DNA of 64,000 bases from Ureibacillus acetophenoni (GCF_900220965.1 NZ_OBQC01000012.1:11933-75932); one strand, 5' to 3'. Positions 8,285 through 17,539 are shown, counted from the stretch's first letter. The notes: generated by a model not told the origin, from the sequence alone. A program made the numbers and translations.

Positions 8285-9511
8285 ATGAAAGAAAAAGTAA
8301 TCGAACGTTTAATACGTTATGCAAAAGTTGATACACAATCCAATGCGGAAAGTACAACTATACCTTCTACTCAAAAACAATTTGATTTGTTAAACATATT
8401 AAAAGCTGAACTTGAAACAATTGGATTAACAGAAATAACATTAGATGAAAATGGTTATTTATTTGCAACATTACCAGCAAATACAGATAAACAAGTGCCA
8501 ACATTAGGATTCTTAGCTCATGTCGATACTGCAACTGACTTTTCTGGTACAAATGTAAATCCACAAAGAATAGACAATTATGACGGCGGAGACATCCAAC
8601 TGAAAAACGGATTAGTTATGTCGCCAAGTTATTTCCCTAATTTAAAAAATTACGTTGGGCAAACATTAATTACAACTGACGGAACTACTCTTTTAGGTGC
8701 AGACGATAAAGCAGGAATTGCTGAAATTATGACTGCAATGGAATACTTAGTTCAACACCCTGAAATTAAACACGGAAAAATCCGTGTTGCTTTCACTCCA
8801 GACGAAGAAATTGGACGTGGACCACATAAATTTGATGTAGAAAAATTTGGTGCAGACTTTGCCTATACAATGGATGGCGGACCACTTGGAGAATTACAAT
8901 ACGAAAGCTTTAACGCTGCAGGTGCAAAGGTAACGACTCGTGGGACGAGCGTACACCCTGGTTCTGCTAAAGATAAAATGGTTAACGCAATTACAATGGC
9001 AATCCAATTCCAAAACGAAATGCCTAAAGACGATGTACCAGAAAAAACAGAAGGCTATGAAGGATTTATTCATTTAATGAGCTTTAACGGACATATTGAG
9101 GAGGCAAAACTTTCTTATATTATCCGTGATCATGATCGTGATAAATTTGAAGCAAAAAAAGCTCACATGCTAGCTGTTGAAAAGAAAATAAAAGAACAGT
9201 ATGGCGAAGGTGCGATTACCGTTGAAATCGAAGACCAATATTACAACATGCGTGAGAAAATTGAACCTGTATTTGAAATTGTTGAAATTGCCAAAAAGGC
9301 GATGGAAAACTTAAATATTACACCTGTTATTGAACCGGTTCGTGGTGGTACGGATGGGTCTCAATTATCATACATGGGTCTACCAACACCTAACATTTTT
9401 GCTGGTGGAGAAAACATGCATGGTAAGTTTGAATACGTAGCAGCTGAAACAATGGAACAAGCAACTAAAGTAATTTTAGAAATTGTCCAATTGTTTGAAG
9501 CTCAAAACTAA
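8285..9511 (+). CDS. pepT: Peptidase T (tripeptide aminopeptidase)
   Basis: An M20 metallopeptidase that removes N-terminal residues from tripeptides in the cytosol. Its 408 residues match the family length. Two-zinc ligands are visible: H79 and D81 in AHVDT, D140 in GADDKAG, E174/E175 in PDEEIGRG, D197 in TMDGG and a terminal His in [13 protein letters not shown] follows AAGGAGGATTTACTA. It lies behind the YhhN gene with a 36-bp gap and is closed by a clear terminator. Confidence 0.95.
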   Translation: MKEKVIERLIRYAKVDTQSNAESTTIPSTQKQFDLLNILKAELETIGLTEITLDENGYLFATLPANTDKQVPTLGFLAHVDTATDFSGTNVNPQRIDNYDGGDIQLKNGLVMSPSYFPNLKNYVGQTLITTDGTTLLGADDKAGIAEIMTAMEYLVQHPEIKHGKIRVAFTPDEEIGRGPHKFDVEKFGADFAYTMDGGPLGELQYESFNAAGAKVTTRGTSVHPGSAKDKMVNAITMAIQFQNEMPKDDVPEKTEGYEGFIHLMSFNGHIEEAKLSYIIRDHDRDKFEAKKAHMLAVEKKIKEQYGEGAITVEIEDQYYNMREKIEPVFEIVEIAKKAMENLNITPVIEPVRGGTDGSQLSYMGLPTPNIFAGGENMHGKFEYVAAETMEQATKVILEIVQLFEAQN

Positions 9512-9517
9512 CATTTT

Positions 9518-9556
9518 AGCGAAGTAAGCCTTATAAGCCTACTTCGCTTCATTTTT
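9518..9556 (+). terminator. Terminator of pepT
   Basis: A 9-bp stem AGCGAAGTA / TACTTCGCT with a partly paired loop is followed by TCATTTTT, starting 7 bp past the stop. Confidence 0.9.
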
Positions 9557-9637
9557 AAAATATTCTATCTGAATATTCAAATTCCATTGGTAGAAATATA
9601 ACTAATTACTATCTTTCTAAGAAAGTAGGTTACTAGA

Positions 9638-10585
9638 TTGAGAGAAATTATGCTTGGTATATTAGCAGCACTTTTTTTTGCTGTTACATTTATCCTGAAT
9701 CGTTCAATGGATCTTGAAGGAGGTAGCTGGTTATGGAGTGCATCGTTAAGATACTTCTTTATGCTCCCCTTCCTGATTGTTCTGGTCCATTTTCGAAAAG
9801 GTTGGAAACCACTCGTACGTGAAATGAAAACTCAACCTTCAAAGTGGTTGCTTTGGAGTTTTGTAGGATTCGTATTGTTTTATGCACCACTTACCTTTGC
9901 AGCATCCTTTGGACCAGGGTGGCTCATTTCAGGGACGTGGCAACTGACGATTGTTGCAGGTGTCTTACTTGCTCCCCTATTCGTTTTGAAGATCGGCGAT
10001 AAGACGATTCGGCATAAGATCCCTGTCATTTCGCTTTTCATTTCTTGCATTATCTTAATCGGTATTGTACTCATCCAAGTACCGCAAGCTCAATCTGTAT
10101 CCTTTGAAATATTAATTTTAGGAATAGTACCTGTGTTTATAGCCGCTTTTGCATATCCTCTTGGAAACAGAAAGATGATGGAGGTTGTTGATGGAAGGCT
10201 CGATTCGTATCAGCGGGTATTAGGAATGACTATTGCGTCCCTTCCTGCATGGATTTTGCTAGCAGTGATTGCACTATTTACTGTTGGACTTCCATCGATG
10301 AGTCAGACAATCCAATCACTAATTGTAGCACTTAGTTCCGGAGTAATTGCTACAGTATTATTTTTTATAGCAACTGATCGCGTTCGAGGAAATCAGGGGA
10401 AGCTTGCAGCTGTAGAAGCAACTCAATCAACCGAAGTTTTATTTGCTATTATGGGAGAAATGATATTACTAAGTATCCCACTTCCTGAGACAATCTCGTT
10501 AATTGGTATAGTAATCATTGTGGTCGGAATGCTTTTGCACAGTTATCATGTAGCTCATACCAACAAGAAACTATCATCTTCTTAG
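9638..10585 (+). CDS. Multidrug-resistance efflux-type DMT transporter
   Basis: A 315-residue protein with about ten membrane helices. The N-terminus (GILAALFFAVTFILNRSM) and the SLRYFFMLPFL segment match the multidrug resistance efflux transporter branch of the drug/metabolite superfamily. Start is TTG at 9638; a second candidate is ATG at 9650, and neither has a strong ribosome site. Substrate unknown. It is monocistronic, ending at a bidirectional terminator. Confidence 0.78.
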   Translation: MREIMLGILAALFFAVTFILNRSMDLEGGSWLWSASLRYFFMLPFLIVLVHFRKGWKPLVREMKTQPSKWLLWSFVGFVLFYAPLTFAASFGPGWLISGTWQLTIVAGVLLAPLFVLKIGDKTIRHKIPVISLFISCIILIGIVLIQVPQAQSVSFEILILGIVPVFIAAFAYPLGNRKMMEVVDGRLDSYQRVLGMTIASLPAWILLAVIALFTVGLPSMSQTIQSLIVALSSGVIATVLFFIATDRVRGNQGKLAAVEATQSTEVLFAIMGEMILLSIPLPETISLIGIVIIVVGMLLHSYHVAHTNKKLSSS

Positions 10586-10590
10586 TATTA

Positions 10591-10645
10591 AAAAAGGCAC
10601 TAATAAACTAGTAGATTTTCGCTTGAATTTATTAGTGCTTTTTAT
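10591..10645. terminator. Bidirectional terminator between convergent genes
   Basis: An 11-bp perfect stem GCACTAATAAA / TTTATTAGTGC has an A-run before and a T-run after it, so it can end transcripts from both sides. Confidence 0.88.
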
Positions 10646-10671
10646 TGTCTTTCATTATCATTCTCCACATC

Positions 10672-10992
10672 CTAAAGCCCGGCTAAATTTGCTTCTTCAT
10701 ATTCCTTCGCTTTTTTATTAATCAATTTAACAACTTCTTTTACGTCTTTCCCCTTAGACTCAATTTTAAATACTTTCGATAAAAATTGGATTAAAGAATA
10801 GATGGCCATTTCCCTTTCGATCATGATTGAATAATACGCCTGATGAAGTAATTTTGCTTCATATTCGTTCTCTACAGTTTTGACAATCTCATTTAATGTA
10901 ATATTCCCTTTGTTATAAACAAGATATAACGTGACAGACCCCTCATTGTACTTACTAAAAACCGAAAATCTTTCTATCAATTTTGTCTTCAT
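10672..10992 (-). CDS. Hypothetical protein, 106 residues
   Basis: A charged, probably all-helical cytosolic protein that I do not recognise. ATG at 10990-10992 is chosen because AAGGAG lies 9 nt upstream on the minus strand; an upstream frame adds 12 residues without a ribosome site. The Lys/Glu-rich C-terminus (KESKGKDVKEVVKL region) suggests a coiled or helical bundle. Isolated gene, no context. Confidence 0.65.
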   Translation of the reverse strand: MKTKLIERFSVFSKYNEGSVTLYLVYNKGNITLNEIVKTVENEYEAKLLHQAYYSIMIEREMAIYSLIQFLSKVFKIESKGKDVKEVVKLINKKAKEYEEANLAGL

Positions 10993-11113
10993 CAAATCTA
11001 GCTCCTTCTTTGTTATTTTCACTATCACTATAAAATGAGTATTTCCTAAATTCGTATCTATTAATCTAATTTTTTTATAAAAAAGTTCCGTTCAAATTAA
11101 AGACTTAAACTAT

Positions 11114-11252
11114 TTATAATCATTTTAAATAATAACCATTCTCAATTAGACGCCGAACCTTTGATTTAAGCAAATGATTACAATTATCATTCTCAATTAG
11201 ATATGAAATTTCTCATTTATTAATTGTAATTATTCTAAATAACGTGTATAGT
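11114..11252 (+). promoter_or_regulatory. CDF-exporter promoter with three Fur-family-like boxes
   Basis: The promoter is TTGTAA (11224-11229), a 17-bp spacer and TATAGT (11247-11252). Three 15-bp 7-1-7 inverted repeats lie here: TTATAATCATTTTAA (11114-11128; 14 of 15 to the PerR-type consensus TTATAATNATTATAA), TGATTACAATTATCA (11175-11189; Fur-like) and TTGTAATTATTCTAA (11224-11238; 13 of 15, covering the -35). CATTCTCAATTAGA also occurs twice (11137-11150 and 11188-11201). The background is AT-rich, so each single match is weak; the position of the third over the -35 makes a metal- or peroxide-responsive repressor plausible. Confidence 0.5.
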
Positions 11253-11284
11253 GTATATAACAATTCTAAATTGGAGCTGATTCC

Positions 11285-12142
11285 ATGAGTACGAATACAA
11301 CGAATTCACAAAATAATAATAAAAAGCTATTAATCATTGCTGCTTCTTTAACACTTTTCTTTGCGCTATTAGAAATTATCTACGGGTTTATTTCCGGTTC
11401 ATTAATGATTATTGGCGATGGAATTCATATGAGCTCAGATGCAATTTCATTAATTCTTTCACTAATTGCTGCTGTCGTTGCAACGAGAGCTTCAACGAAT
11501 AAAAAGACATTTGGATACAAACGTTTTGAGCCAATTGCAGCGTTTATCAATGGATTGACTCTCATGTTAGTTCCTCTTTACATTATTTTTGAAGCATTCA
11601 ATCGGATGATTACACCTATTGAGATTAACCCAACACAAATGTTAGTCGTTGGGATTATAGGATTAGTGATTAATGCGATTGTTGGCTTTGTTCTTTCGAA
11701 AGGTCAGTCCAACTTAAACATGAGAAGTGCAATTTTACACGTTGTAGCTGATTTAATCACAAGTTTAAGTGCAGTAATTGTTGCCCTTGCGATCATTTTT
11801 TACGGCTTATACTGGTTAGACCCAGTTGGAAGTATCATTACTTCCATCATCATTATTCGTGGTGGAATTAAAATTACAAAAGAGGCATTTAACATTCTTA
11901 TGGAAGGTACACCAAAAGGTTACTCTGTGGAGAATATAAAGGAAGTCATTCAAAATCATGAGAATGAAGTTGAAGTGAAAGATATAAAACTATGGTGTGT
12001 GAATGAAGAAGAAATTTACACAATGATACGAATTAAATCGAGACAAAATTTCGTGAATGATATACATGTGGCAATAAAACAAATTGTAGCAAAAAATACG
12101 AACATTCCTGTCGAACATATTTATGTGGATGTGCAGCCTTAG
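11285..12142 (+). CDS. Cation diffusion facilitator (CDF) metal exporter
   Basis: Exports divalent metal ions (Zn, Mn, Fe or Co) in exchange for protons. The 285-residue protein has six membrane helices plus a cytosolic C-terminal domain. The metal site is visible as HxxxD in TM2 (H48, D52) and HxxxD in TM5 (H152, D156). An HxxxD in both helices is known from several zinc and manganese members, so metal choice is not certain. GGAG lies 8 nt before ATG. The upstream region has Fur-family-like operators, pointing to metal-responsive control. Confidence 0.9.
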   Translation: MSTNTTNSQNNNKKLLIIAASLTLFFALLEIIYGFISGSLMIIGDGIHMSSDAISLILSLIAAVVATRASTNKKTFGYKRFEPIAAFINGLTLMLVPLYIIFEAFNRMITPIEINPTQMLVVGIIGLVINAIVGFVLSKGQSNLNMRSAILHVVADLITSLSAVIVALAIIFYGLYWLDPVGSIITSIIIIRGGIKITKEAFNILMEGTPKGYSVENIKEVIQNHENEVEVKDIKLWCVNEEEIYTMIRIKSRQNFVNDIHVAIKQIVAKNTNIPVEHIYVDVQP

Positions 12143-12162
12143 CTAACTTATAAAGTCAAACA

Positions 12163-12192
12163 AAAAGGGACTTCGATGTGAAGTCCTTTTTT
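12163..12192. terminator. Bidirectional terminator
   Basis: A stem GGACTTC / GAAGTCC is flanked by A-run and T-run on the two sides, between the CDF exporter and the DUF4395 gene. Confidence 0.85.
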
Positions 12193-12617
12193 TATGTTTG
12201 TTTCAACGTTCTTCTATATTGATATTGTTTAAATTGGTAAAAAATAAAGCAACCGATACAAAAACCTAAAATTGCAATGAAAGATGCTACCGCAACCATG
12301 ATCGTAAAAACATAACCTACAATAGTCCAACCTAAACTAAAGCTAATAAGGCCACCTGCTAAACAGAAAGAAGCAATACATGCATTAAACTTTTGTTGGG
12401 TTACATCTTCAGGGATATAGTTTTTTACCTCTTTTATTATAAAAACTCTTGCAATTTTCATAATCGGATTAAAGTTAAATAGAATTCCAGACAAGTTTGC
12501 AACTAATGGAATAAGTAACAGCCAGTGTAATCCCGTTAACCATGCTAAAACAACTGTAAGAAAAATAGTCCACTGATTCACTCTAACTAAAGGACGCGGT
12601 ATTGATTCTATTTGCAT
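12192..12617 (-). CDS. DUF4395 membrane protein
   Basis: A 141-residue integral membrane protein with four hydrophobic segments. The pattern RPLVRVNQW near the start, NFNPIMKIAR and a C-terminal LGFCIGCFIF with the paired cysteines Cys-x-x-Cys is characteristic of DUF4395. Members often accompany thioredoxin- or sulfurtransferase-like genes, but none is adjacent here. Function unknown. Confidence 0.8.
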   Translation of the reverse strand: MQIESIPRPLVRVNQWTIFLTVVLAWLTGLHWLLLIPLVANLSGILFNFNPIMKIARVFIIKEVKNYIPEDVTQQKFNACIASFCLAGGLISFSLGWTIVGYVFTIMVAVASFIAILGFCIGCFIFYQFKQYQYRRTLKQT

Positions 12618-12737
12618 AACGCTAAAACCAACCTTTCTTATATGTTTTATATATTTTATTACACTCCATTAAATTTGTATACTTAAATTACTTAGTGATT
12701 TAAAAATGATATAGTAGTACTGAAAGGAATGGTGAGC

Positions 12738-13445
12738 ATGCCTGCATTAACTTACGATCAATTACGGATGCTTAATTCATACAGTGTTTTTACGGAAAAT
12801 ACAGATAAACCACTGTTTACACTTGAAAATTTACATAAAGACTTTTTTATAAAAGACTTCCGCAACTTAATGATGGGAATTACACAAGCTGGAACAGAAG
12901 CTGCCGCTATTTCCCACTTTGGAAGACGTTACGGAATGTTTATGGCCATGCAATTTTATATGCTCGCTGCATACGATGAAATCTGGGATGGCAATAAAAG
13001 AGATGTACGTTTTAGCCTCGTAAATGAATATGGGGTTAATACACTAGGAACTTTCATTACCCCAACAGATTTTCGTTACGTTGAAGACGATGAGAGAGAA
13101 CGAGTGATTGCAGGGCTTCTCTATCAAATTCATACTGTCATTATTCAGCTAAGAAAAACTACTTCCATTTCCCCACTTACTTTATGGGAAAATATTTTTG
13201 GATACATGCTTTGGAATTATTATGAATTGCTTGAAAATCCCCTACTTGCAGACCGTGCCTATGAAGATATAGAAATCTTAGAAGGTACGAAAGTGTGGGC
13301 AGGCTTTTCAAATAAATCTTGGTTTTACCAATATACAGATGGAAAAAATCCGGTAGATCTTGTCGGGAAACCTGTTCGTAAAAGCTGCTGTTTTTCAAAA
13401 GATATCCCTGGGCTAATAGCCTGCGAGTTTTGTCCAATGAAATAA
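12738..13445 (+). CDS. FhuF-like [2Fe-2S] protein (possible siderophore-iron reductase)
   Basis: A 235-residue protein ending in CC-x10-C-x2-C (C217, C218, C229, C232), the unusual [2Fe-2S] ligand pattern of FhuF-type ferric-siderophore reductases. The rest resembles the alpha-helical IucA/IucC C-terminal-like region of that family. Such proteins release iron from siderophores in the cytosol. ATG at 12738 is preferred: AAAGGA is 9 nt upstream, while the ATG at 12729 abuts it. No Fur box of good quality is visible just upstream, and no siderophore transporter is adjacent, so the role is inferred from the motif only. Confidence 0.7.
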   Translation: MPALTYDQLRMLNSYSVFTENTDKPLFTLENLHKDFFIKDFRNLMMGITQAGTEAAAISHFGRRYGMFMAMQFYMLAAYDEIWDGNKRDVRFSLVNEYGVNTLGTFITPTDFRYVEDDERERVIAGLLYQIHTVIIQLRKTTSISPLTLWENIFGYMLWNYYELLENPLLADRAYEDIEILEGTKVWAGFSNKSWFYQYTDGKNPVDLVGKPVRKSCCFSKDIPGLIACEFCPMK

Positions 13446-13486
13446 AAAAAAGCTATCTACAATGAGGTGTAGATAGCTTTTTTTGT
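13444..13486. terminator. Bidirectional terminator
   Basis: A perfect stem AAAGCTATCTAC / GTAGATAGCTTT with an 8-nt loop and A/T runs on both sides lies between convergent genes. Confidence 0.9.
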
Positions 13487-13492
13487 TGCACT

Positions 13493-14245
13493 TTATAATA
13501 TAATTCGTTTTAATTCGGCTACACAGTGTTTTGGATATTTAGTGATTAATTCCCCATGGCCGTACCGATCAAATGCTCGGATTCTTAAGTTTGGTAAAAC
13601 CTTTTTTAAATTTCGAGCAGACTTCGCAGCGTATGTCTCGTTGCTACCATACCAATAGGTCACATCTGCATTAATGGAGCATAAATTTCTCGGGATTTTA
13701 TATTCAAATAATTGGCTAAAGCAGTTCAGGATCGTATTGTAAGAGATACTTGAATAAAACGCCTTTCTTAAAGCCTCTTCGTCAAACTTCCCAATTTCCA
13801 TTACTTTCCTTAAGGCGAAATGAAAAGGTTTATTTTCTTTCACTTTCGCAATTTGTGTTGATAAAAACTTTGTACATAGTTTTGAAAAAATACCTAATGG
13901 TGCACAATAGGCAGCATCTAATACAACACGATGAATTTGCAATACTTGGTTCGCTAAAATTTGGATTAGAATTGTACCACCCATTGAAAAGCCACTAGCT
14001 GCATGCAATTTCCCGTCATGTCGCTCAAGAACGTATTGCTCAATTTTTCTTGCTGCTTCATGAATTGAACAAAATTCTGATTGTTCCTCAGGGTTATGTC
14101 CATCTAGTAATGGGACAATTATAAAAAAATCATCCTTTAATTCATTAATTGTTGCTTTATAACATGTATCCCACGTAGTTGCCATTCCATGTATTAACAA
14201 GATTTTGGGGTTTCTGATATCTCCAAACTCTTTAAACTCCATCAT
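13493..14245 (-). CDS. Alpha/beta hydrolase
   Basis: A 250-residue serine hydrolase. LLIHGMATTWDTC near residues 16-28 supplies the oxyanion HG motif, GFSMGG near residue 93 the nucleophile elbow, and RYGHGELI near the end the catalytic histidine. Substrate cannot be inferred. Monocistronic on the minus strand; it converges on the FhuF-like gene over a shared terminator. Confidence 0.82.
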   Translation of the reverse strand: MMEFKEFGDIRNPKILLIHGMATTWDTCYKATINELKDDFFIIVPLLDGHNPEEQSEFCSIHEAARKIEQYVLERHDGKLHAASGFSMGGTILIQILANQVLQIHRVVLDAAYCAPLGIFSKLCTKFLSTQIAKVKENKPFHFALRKVMEIGKFDEEALRKAFYSSISYNTILNCFSQLFEYKIPRNLCSINADVTYWYGSNETYAAKSARNLKKVLPNLRIRAFDRYGHGELITKYPKHCVAELKRIIL

Positions 14246-14331
14246 CGTATCACCGCCTTTGTCTGTTTTATAAAGTATTGTTAGGATTTGTGCTTACGTG
14301 AAAAACATGCATTTTCTTAACATTTTTCAAA

Positions 14332-14364
14332 GAAAAAAACGATACCTCTTTTGGAAGGTATCGC
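14332..14364 (-). terminator. Terminator of the amidohydrolase-racemase-GNAT operon
   Basis: The stem CGATACCT / AGGTATCG is followed on the minus strand by TTTTTTTTC, immediately past the GNAT stop codon. Confidence 0.9.
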
Positions 14365-14369
14365 CTCAT

Positions 14370-15077
14370 TTACATTCTTTTTAATTTTTTATATTGAACG
14401 ACCCAATCATCGTTCACTTGTTTCATAAAGACTCCAACATAGCCTTGTTTAATTAAACATTCTTGTTCTTCTATATCCCCCATTGAAACTTCAACAAAAT
14501 CTTCTTCATATTGAGGGTCATTTCTTAAATTTAATGCAAATACATATCGAAGTTTTCCACCGTAAATATGCTTAACGGAAACTATGTAAAACCCTTGTAC
14601 AAATTTATCCTTTAAACTGGCGATATTAAATGGCATAACAGTCGAACATATATAATCATACTTAGATGTATCAATTTGATCCATAATGACCTGTGCTAAT
14701 GTTTTTTGTAAACCAAATCCACGAAATTGCGGATGAACATTAGAAATTTCTTGATACATAATTCGGTTTAAATCAGATTCATCAACAAGTCCCAAATCAT
14801 AGCCTAAATGTTCTTCGTCGATTTTTGGTTCAACTACTCCACGAAATGCGATTAATTGATTATCGACAAATGCACCGATTAGCAATCCTTTTCCATTTAA
14901 TATATACAAAAATTCCTCAGTAGATAGAGGTTGTAATATATCTTTATCTGGCAGAGCTTGGACTACAACTTCCTGTAGATCTAAAACTTCTTGTAAATGC
15001 TCTGTTGTTAGTTTAATTACTTCAAAAGGGTTTGTTCCTAATTGACCATTATAAATTACACTATGCACTGTACTCAC
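14370..15077 (-). CDS. GNAT-family N-acyltransferase
   Basis: A 235-residue Gcn5-related acyltransferase; the acyl-CoA pyrophosphate loop is seen as HPQFRGFGLQKTLAQ near residue 115. It is the last gene of a three-gene operon and abuts the racemase gene directly (15077/15078). In Geobacillus a GNAT succinyltransferase, an N-succinylamino-acid racemase and an M20 desuccinylase convert D- to L-amino acids; the same three classes are present here, so this protein may acylate an amino acid. That role is inference; the acyl donor is unknown. Confidence 0.8.
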   Translation of the reverse strand: MSTVHSVIYNGQLGTNPFEVIKLTTEHLQEVLDLQEVVVQALPDKDILQPLSTEEFLYILNGKGLLIGAFVDNQLIAFRGVVEPKIDEEHLGYDLGLVDESDLNRIMYQEISNVHPQFRGFGLQKTLAQVIMDQIDTSKYDYICSTVMPFNIASLKDKFVQGFYIVSVKHIYGGKLRYVFALNLRNDPQYEEDFVEVSMGDIEEQECLIKQGYVGVFMKQVNDDWVVQYKKLKRM

Positions 15078-16193
15078 CTACTCTATTATGTCTGATTGTT
15101 GTGTTAGTTCAGCAAGTACTGATTCATCAACAGTAACACCAAGACCCGGACGTTCGTTTAATTGGATAAATGGAATGATGTAACTTTCCTTTAAATCGCC
15201 AATATCTTTAGAAAATTTTACTGGACCGGTTAATTCAACACTTTTAATAATTTTTTTCGAAAATGCAACGTGGAATCCAGCAGCAGAACCGATAGAAGAT
15301 TCAACCATTGAACCAACTTGACATTCAATCCCAGCCATTTCTGCCATATTCGCTAATTTCATCGCAGGGTAGATTCCACCGCATTTCATAAGCTTAATAT
15401 TTACTTTATCTGCCGCGCGTTTTGCAATAATTTCGCGCATATCTCTCATATCTTTTAAGCCTTCATCGATCATTTGAGGAATAGACGTTTTGGACTTAAT
15501 TTCCACCATACCATCAATATCATTCTGCTCTACTGGCTGTTCTAACCAATCAAGTCCTAGATGTTCTAGTTGACGCAGTGCCTTTAACGTATTCGCACTA
15601 TTTTCCCATCCTTGGTTTACATCTACACGAATTGCAATTTCTTCACCAACTCGTTCACGTACTGCTTGAATGCGCTTTACATCATCTATCACATTCACGC
15701 CAACCTTCATTTTAAATGAAGTATAACCTTCTTTTGCTTTTTCTTCCGCTTCATCTGCCATCTTTTCAGGATCGCCTATACTTAAAACATGTGTTACTGG
15801 GAATTTTTCATGGTAACGTCCACCAAGCAATTGATAAACTGGAACACCTAATTTCTTTCCAGTTACATCAAAGCATGCAATGTCAATTGCTGCTTTTGCA
15901 GCGGGTGCACGCTTTACTGCTCTGTCCAGTAAGTCATGGATTTTTTCAAATTCCATTGGATTTTGTCCAATCATTAATGGAGCAAAAGTATTTTTAATTA
16001 ATGCATATGTTGATTCTGGTGTCTCACCAGTAATATGTTCATCGGGAACACTTTCACCCCATCCAACAAGGCCACATTCTGTCGTTATTTTTACAATGAT
16101 TGATGAAATATGTGGATATGATGCATAACTAATAATAAATGGTTTAATTAATGGTAAATGTATTGCAAAAACTTCAATTTGTTTAATTTTCAT
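15078..16193 (-). CDS. Enolase-superfamily racemase/epimerase (muconate-lactonizing subgroup)
   Basis: A 371-residue TIM-barrel enzyme that abstracts a proton alpha to a carboxylate. All catalytic residues are visible: K161/K163 in FKMKVG, metal ligands D191, E218 and D243, and K267 in NIKLMKCGG. It resembles dipeptide epimerases overall, but the DxD motif that binds the free amino group of dipeptides in B. subtilis YkfB is replaced by ELTGP (residues 320-324). A dipeptide substrate is therefore less likely; an N-acylated amino acid fits the flanking M20 hydrolase and GNAT genes. Dipeptide epimerase or cycloisomerase remain alternatives. Confidence 0.82.
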   Translation of the reverse strand: MKIKQIEVFAIHLPLIKPFIISYASYPHISSIIVKITTECGLVGWGESVPDEHITGETPESTYALIKNTFAPLMIGQNPMEFEKIHDLLDRAVKRAPAAKAAIDIACFDVTGKKLGVPVYQLLGGRYHEKFPVTHVLSIGDPEKMADEAEEKAKEGYTSFKMKVGVNVIDDVKRIQAVRERVGEEIAIRVDVNQGWENSANTLKALRQLEHLGLDWLEQPVEQNDIDGMVEIKSKTSIPQMIDEGLKDMRDMREIIAKRAADKVNIKLMKCGGIYPAMKLANMAEMAGIECQVGSMVESSIGSAAGFHVAFSKKIIKSVELTGPVKFSKDIGDLKESYIIPFIQLNERPGLGVTVDESVLAELTQQSDIIE

Positions 16194-16236
16194 ATTGTTA
16201 ATTACTTCCTTCTCATTATCTACGATGTTGTTTAAT

Positions 16237-17349
16237 TTATCGATTTGCTGCTTTTCGAAGTGTAGCGACTAGAGCATTTGCTCCAACGATGATTGCATCT
16301 TTCTTAAATGTCATTTTCGGATGGTGTAGACCTGGTGATAAATCTGCACCAATACCAAGCATCGCTGCTTTTAAGTTTGGTCTAAGTACTGTATAAAAGT
16401 GGAAATCATCACTACCAGGAGTCGAGATTGGTTTTGCAAGATACTGATCACCTAATTGTTCTTTAATCGCATCCAAAGCAATTTTTGTAGCTTCTTCTGA
16501 GACTTCTGCTCCTGGAGTTTTATCGTTCCAAGTCCATTTGACTTCTGTATTGAACATACTGCTAATTTGTTTCAGACCTTCATCAATTCGCACATGAAGT
16601 TCATCTAAAACAGAATTTTTTTGTGCTCTGACATCAATTGAGAATGTTGCATTCCCCGGAATGATGTTCATACTTCCACCATCTGCAACAATCTTTGTTA
16701 GTTTTGCACTGTATACTTCAAATGGATCAATATATAGATTTTTTAACATCTGTTGAATAGCAAACGCGATATCAATTGCATTTCTTCCTTGATGTGGTCT
16801 AGCACCATGTGCATCAGTTCCATGAATTGAACCACTTAAAAACATAGCGGCACCATGGTGAATGGCAGGAGTAACCTTTCCGTACGGAAGTTCTTCAATA
16901 GGTCTTAAATGAACACCGAACAAATGAGTCACATCATCAATCACACCTTTTTTCACCATTTCTATGGCTCCCCCACCAGTTTCTTCAGCGGGCTGGAATA
17001 TAAAACGTATGCGTTTTTTTAATTTTTCGTCTTTTAACTTTAATAAGGCACCTAGCACCATCGAAATATTCGCGTCATGTCCACATGAGTGATTTGCTTT
17101 CATCACCCCATCGACTTCTTGCCATAATGCGTCAATGTCTGCACGAACAGCTATCACTTCTTCTCCTTGACCAATTTCAGCAACCAACCCAGTGATATCA
17201 GAAAATGTTTTATAAGGTATTTTCATTTCACTTAAAATTGTAGCGATTTTTTTAGTTGTTTCTACCTCTCTCCAGCTCACTTCTGGATTTGCATGAAAAT
17301 GATCGAACCAACCAAAAATGACATCTTCGTGAGTTTGCACTTGACTCAT
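16237..17349 (-). CDS. M20-family amidohydrolase (N-acyl-amino-acid hydrolase type)
   Basis: A 370-residue zinc/manganese-dependent hydrolase of the M20D branch. Metal ligands: C89 and H91 in SCGHD, E122/E123 in PAEETGGG, H147 in GVHLRP and a terminal His in GLHHPKM. M20D enzymes remove acyl groups from N-acyl amino acids or act on small peptides. ATG follows GAGGTG. It is the first gene of the operon; the racemase follows 43 bp later. Confidence 0.88.
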   Translation of the reverse strand: MSQVQTHEDVIFGWFDHFHANPEVSWREVETTKKIATILSEMKIPYKTFSDITGLVAEIGQGEEVIAVRADIDALWQEVDGVMKANHSCGHDANISMVLGALLKLKDEKLKKRIRFIFQPAEETGGGAIEMVKKGVIDDVTHLFGVHLRPIEELPYGKVTPAIHHGAAMFLSGSIHGTDAHGARPHQGRNAIDIAFAIQQMLKNLYIDPFEVYSAKLTKIVADGGSMNIIPGNATFSIDVRAQKNSVLDELHVRIDEGLKQISSMFNTEVKWTWNDKTPGAEVSEEATKIALDAIKEQLGDQYLAKPISTPGSDDFHFYTVLRPNLKAAMLGIGADLSPGLHHPKMTFKKDAIIVGANALVATLRKAANR

Positions 17350-17384
17350 AATTTAGCACCTCGTATTATATTTTTGCTTATTCT

Positions 17385-17413
17385 ATTATACATATAAATA
17401 AAACAATTATTAA
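17385..17413 (-). promoter_or_regulatory. Promoter of the amidohydrolase operon
   Basis: On the minus strand TTAATA, 17 bp, TATAAT with an extended TGN motif lies 36 bp before the start codon. The rest of 17350-17540 holds short inverted repeats such as CCGTT/AACGG (about 17458-17486) that could be an operator; no gene is seen. Confidence 0.6.
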
Positions 17414-17539
17414 CTGCATATGCCTATTCGCCTATATACCAAAAAACAACAGTTGTCCGTTGAGGGAATTTTGCGATAACGGTTAATAAATTTAAACTAT
17501 TTTACACAATGATAATTCCCATAACAAGTGGGTACGAAT

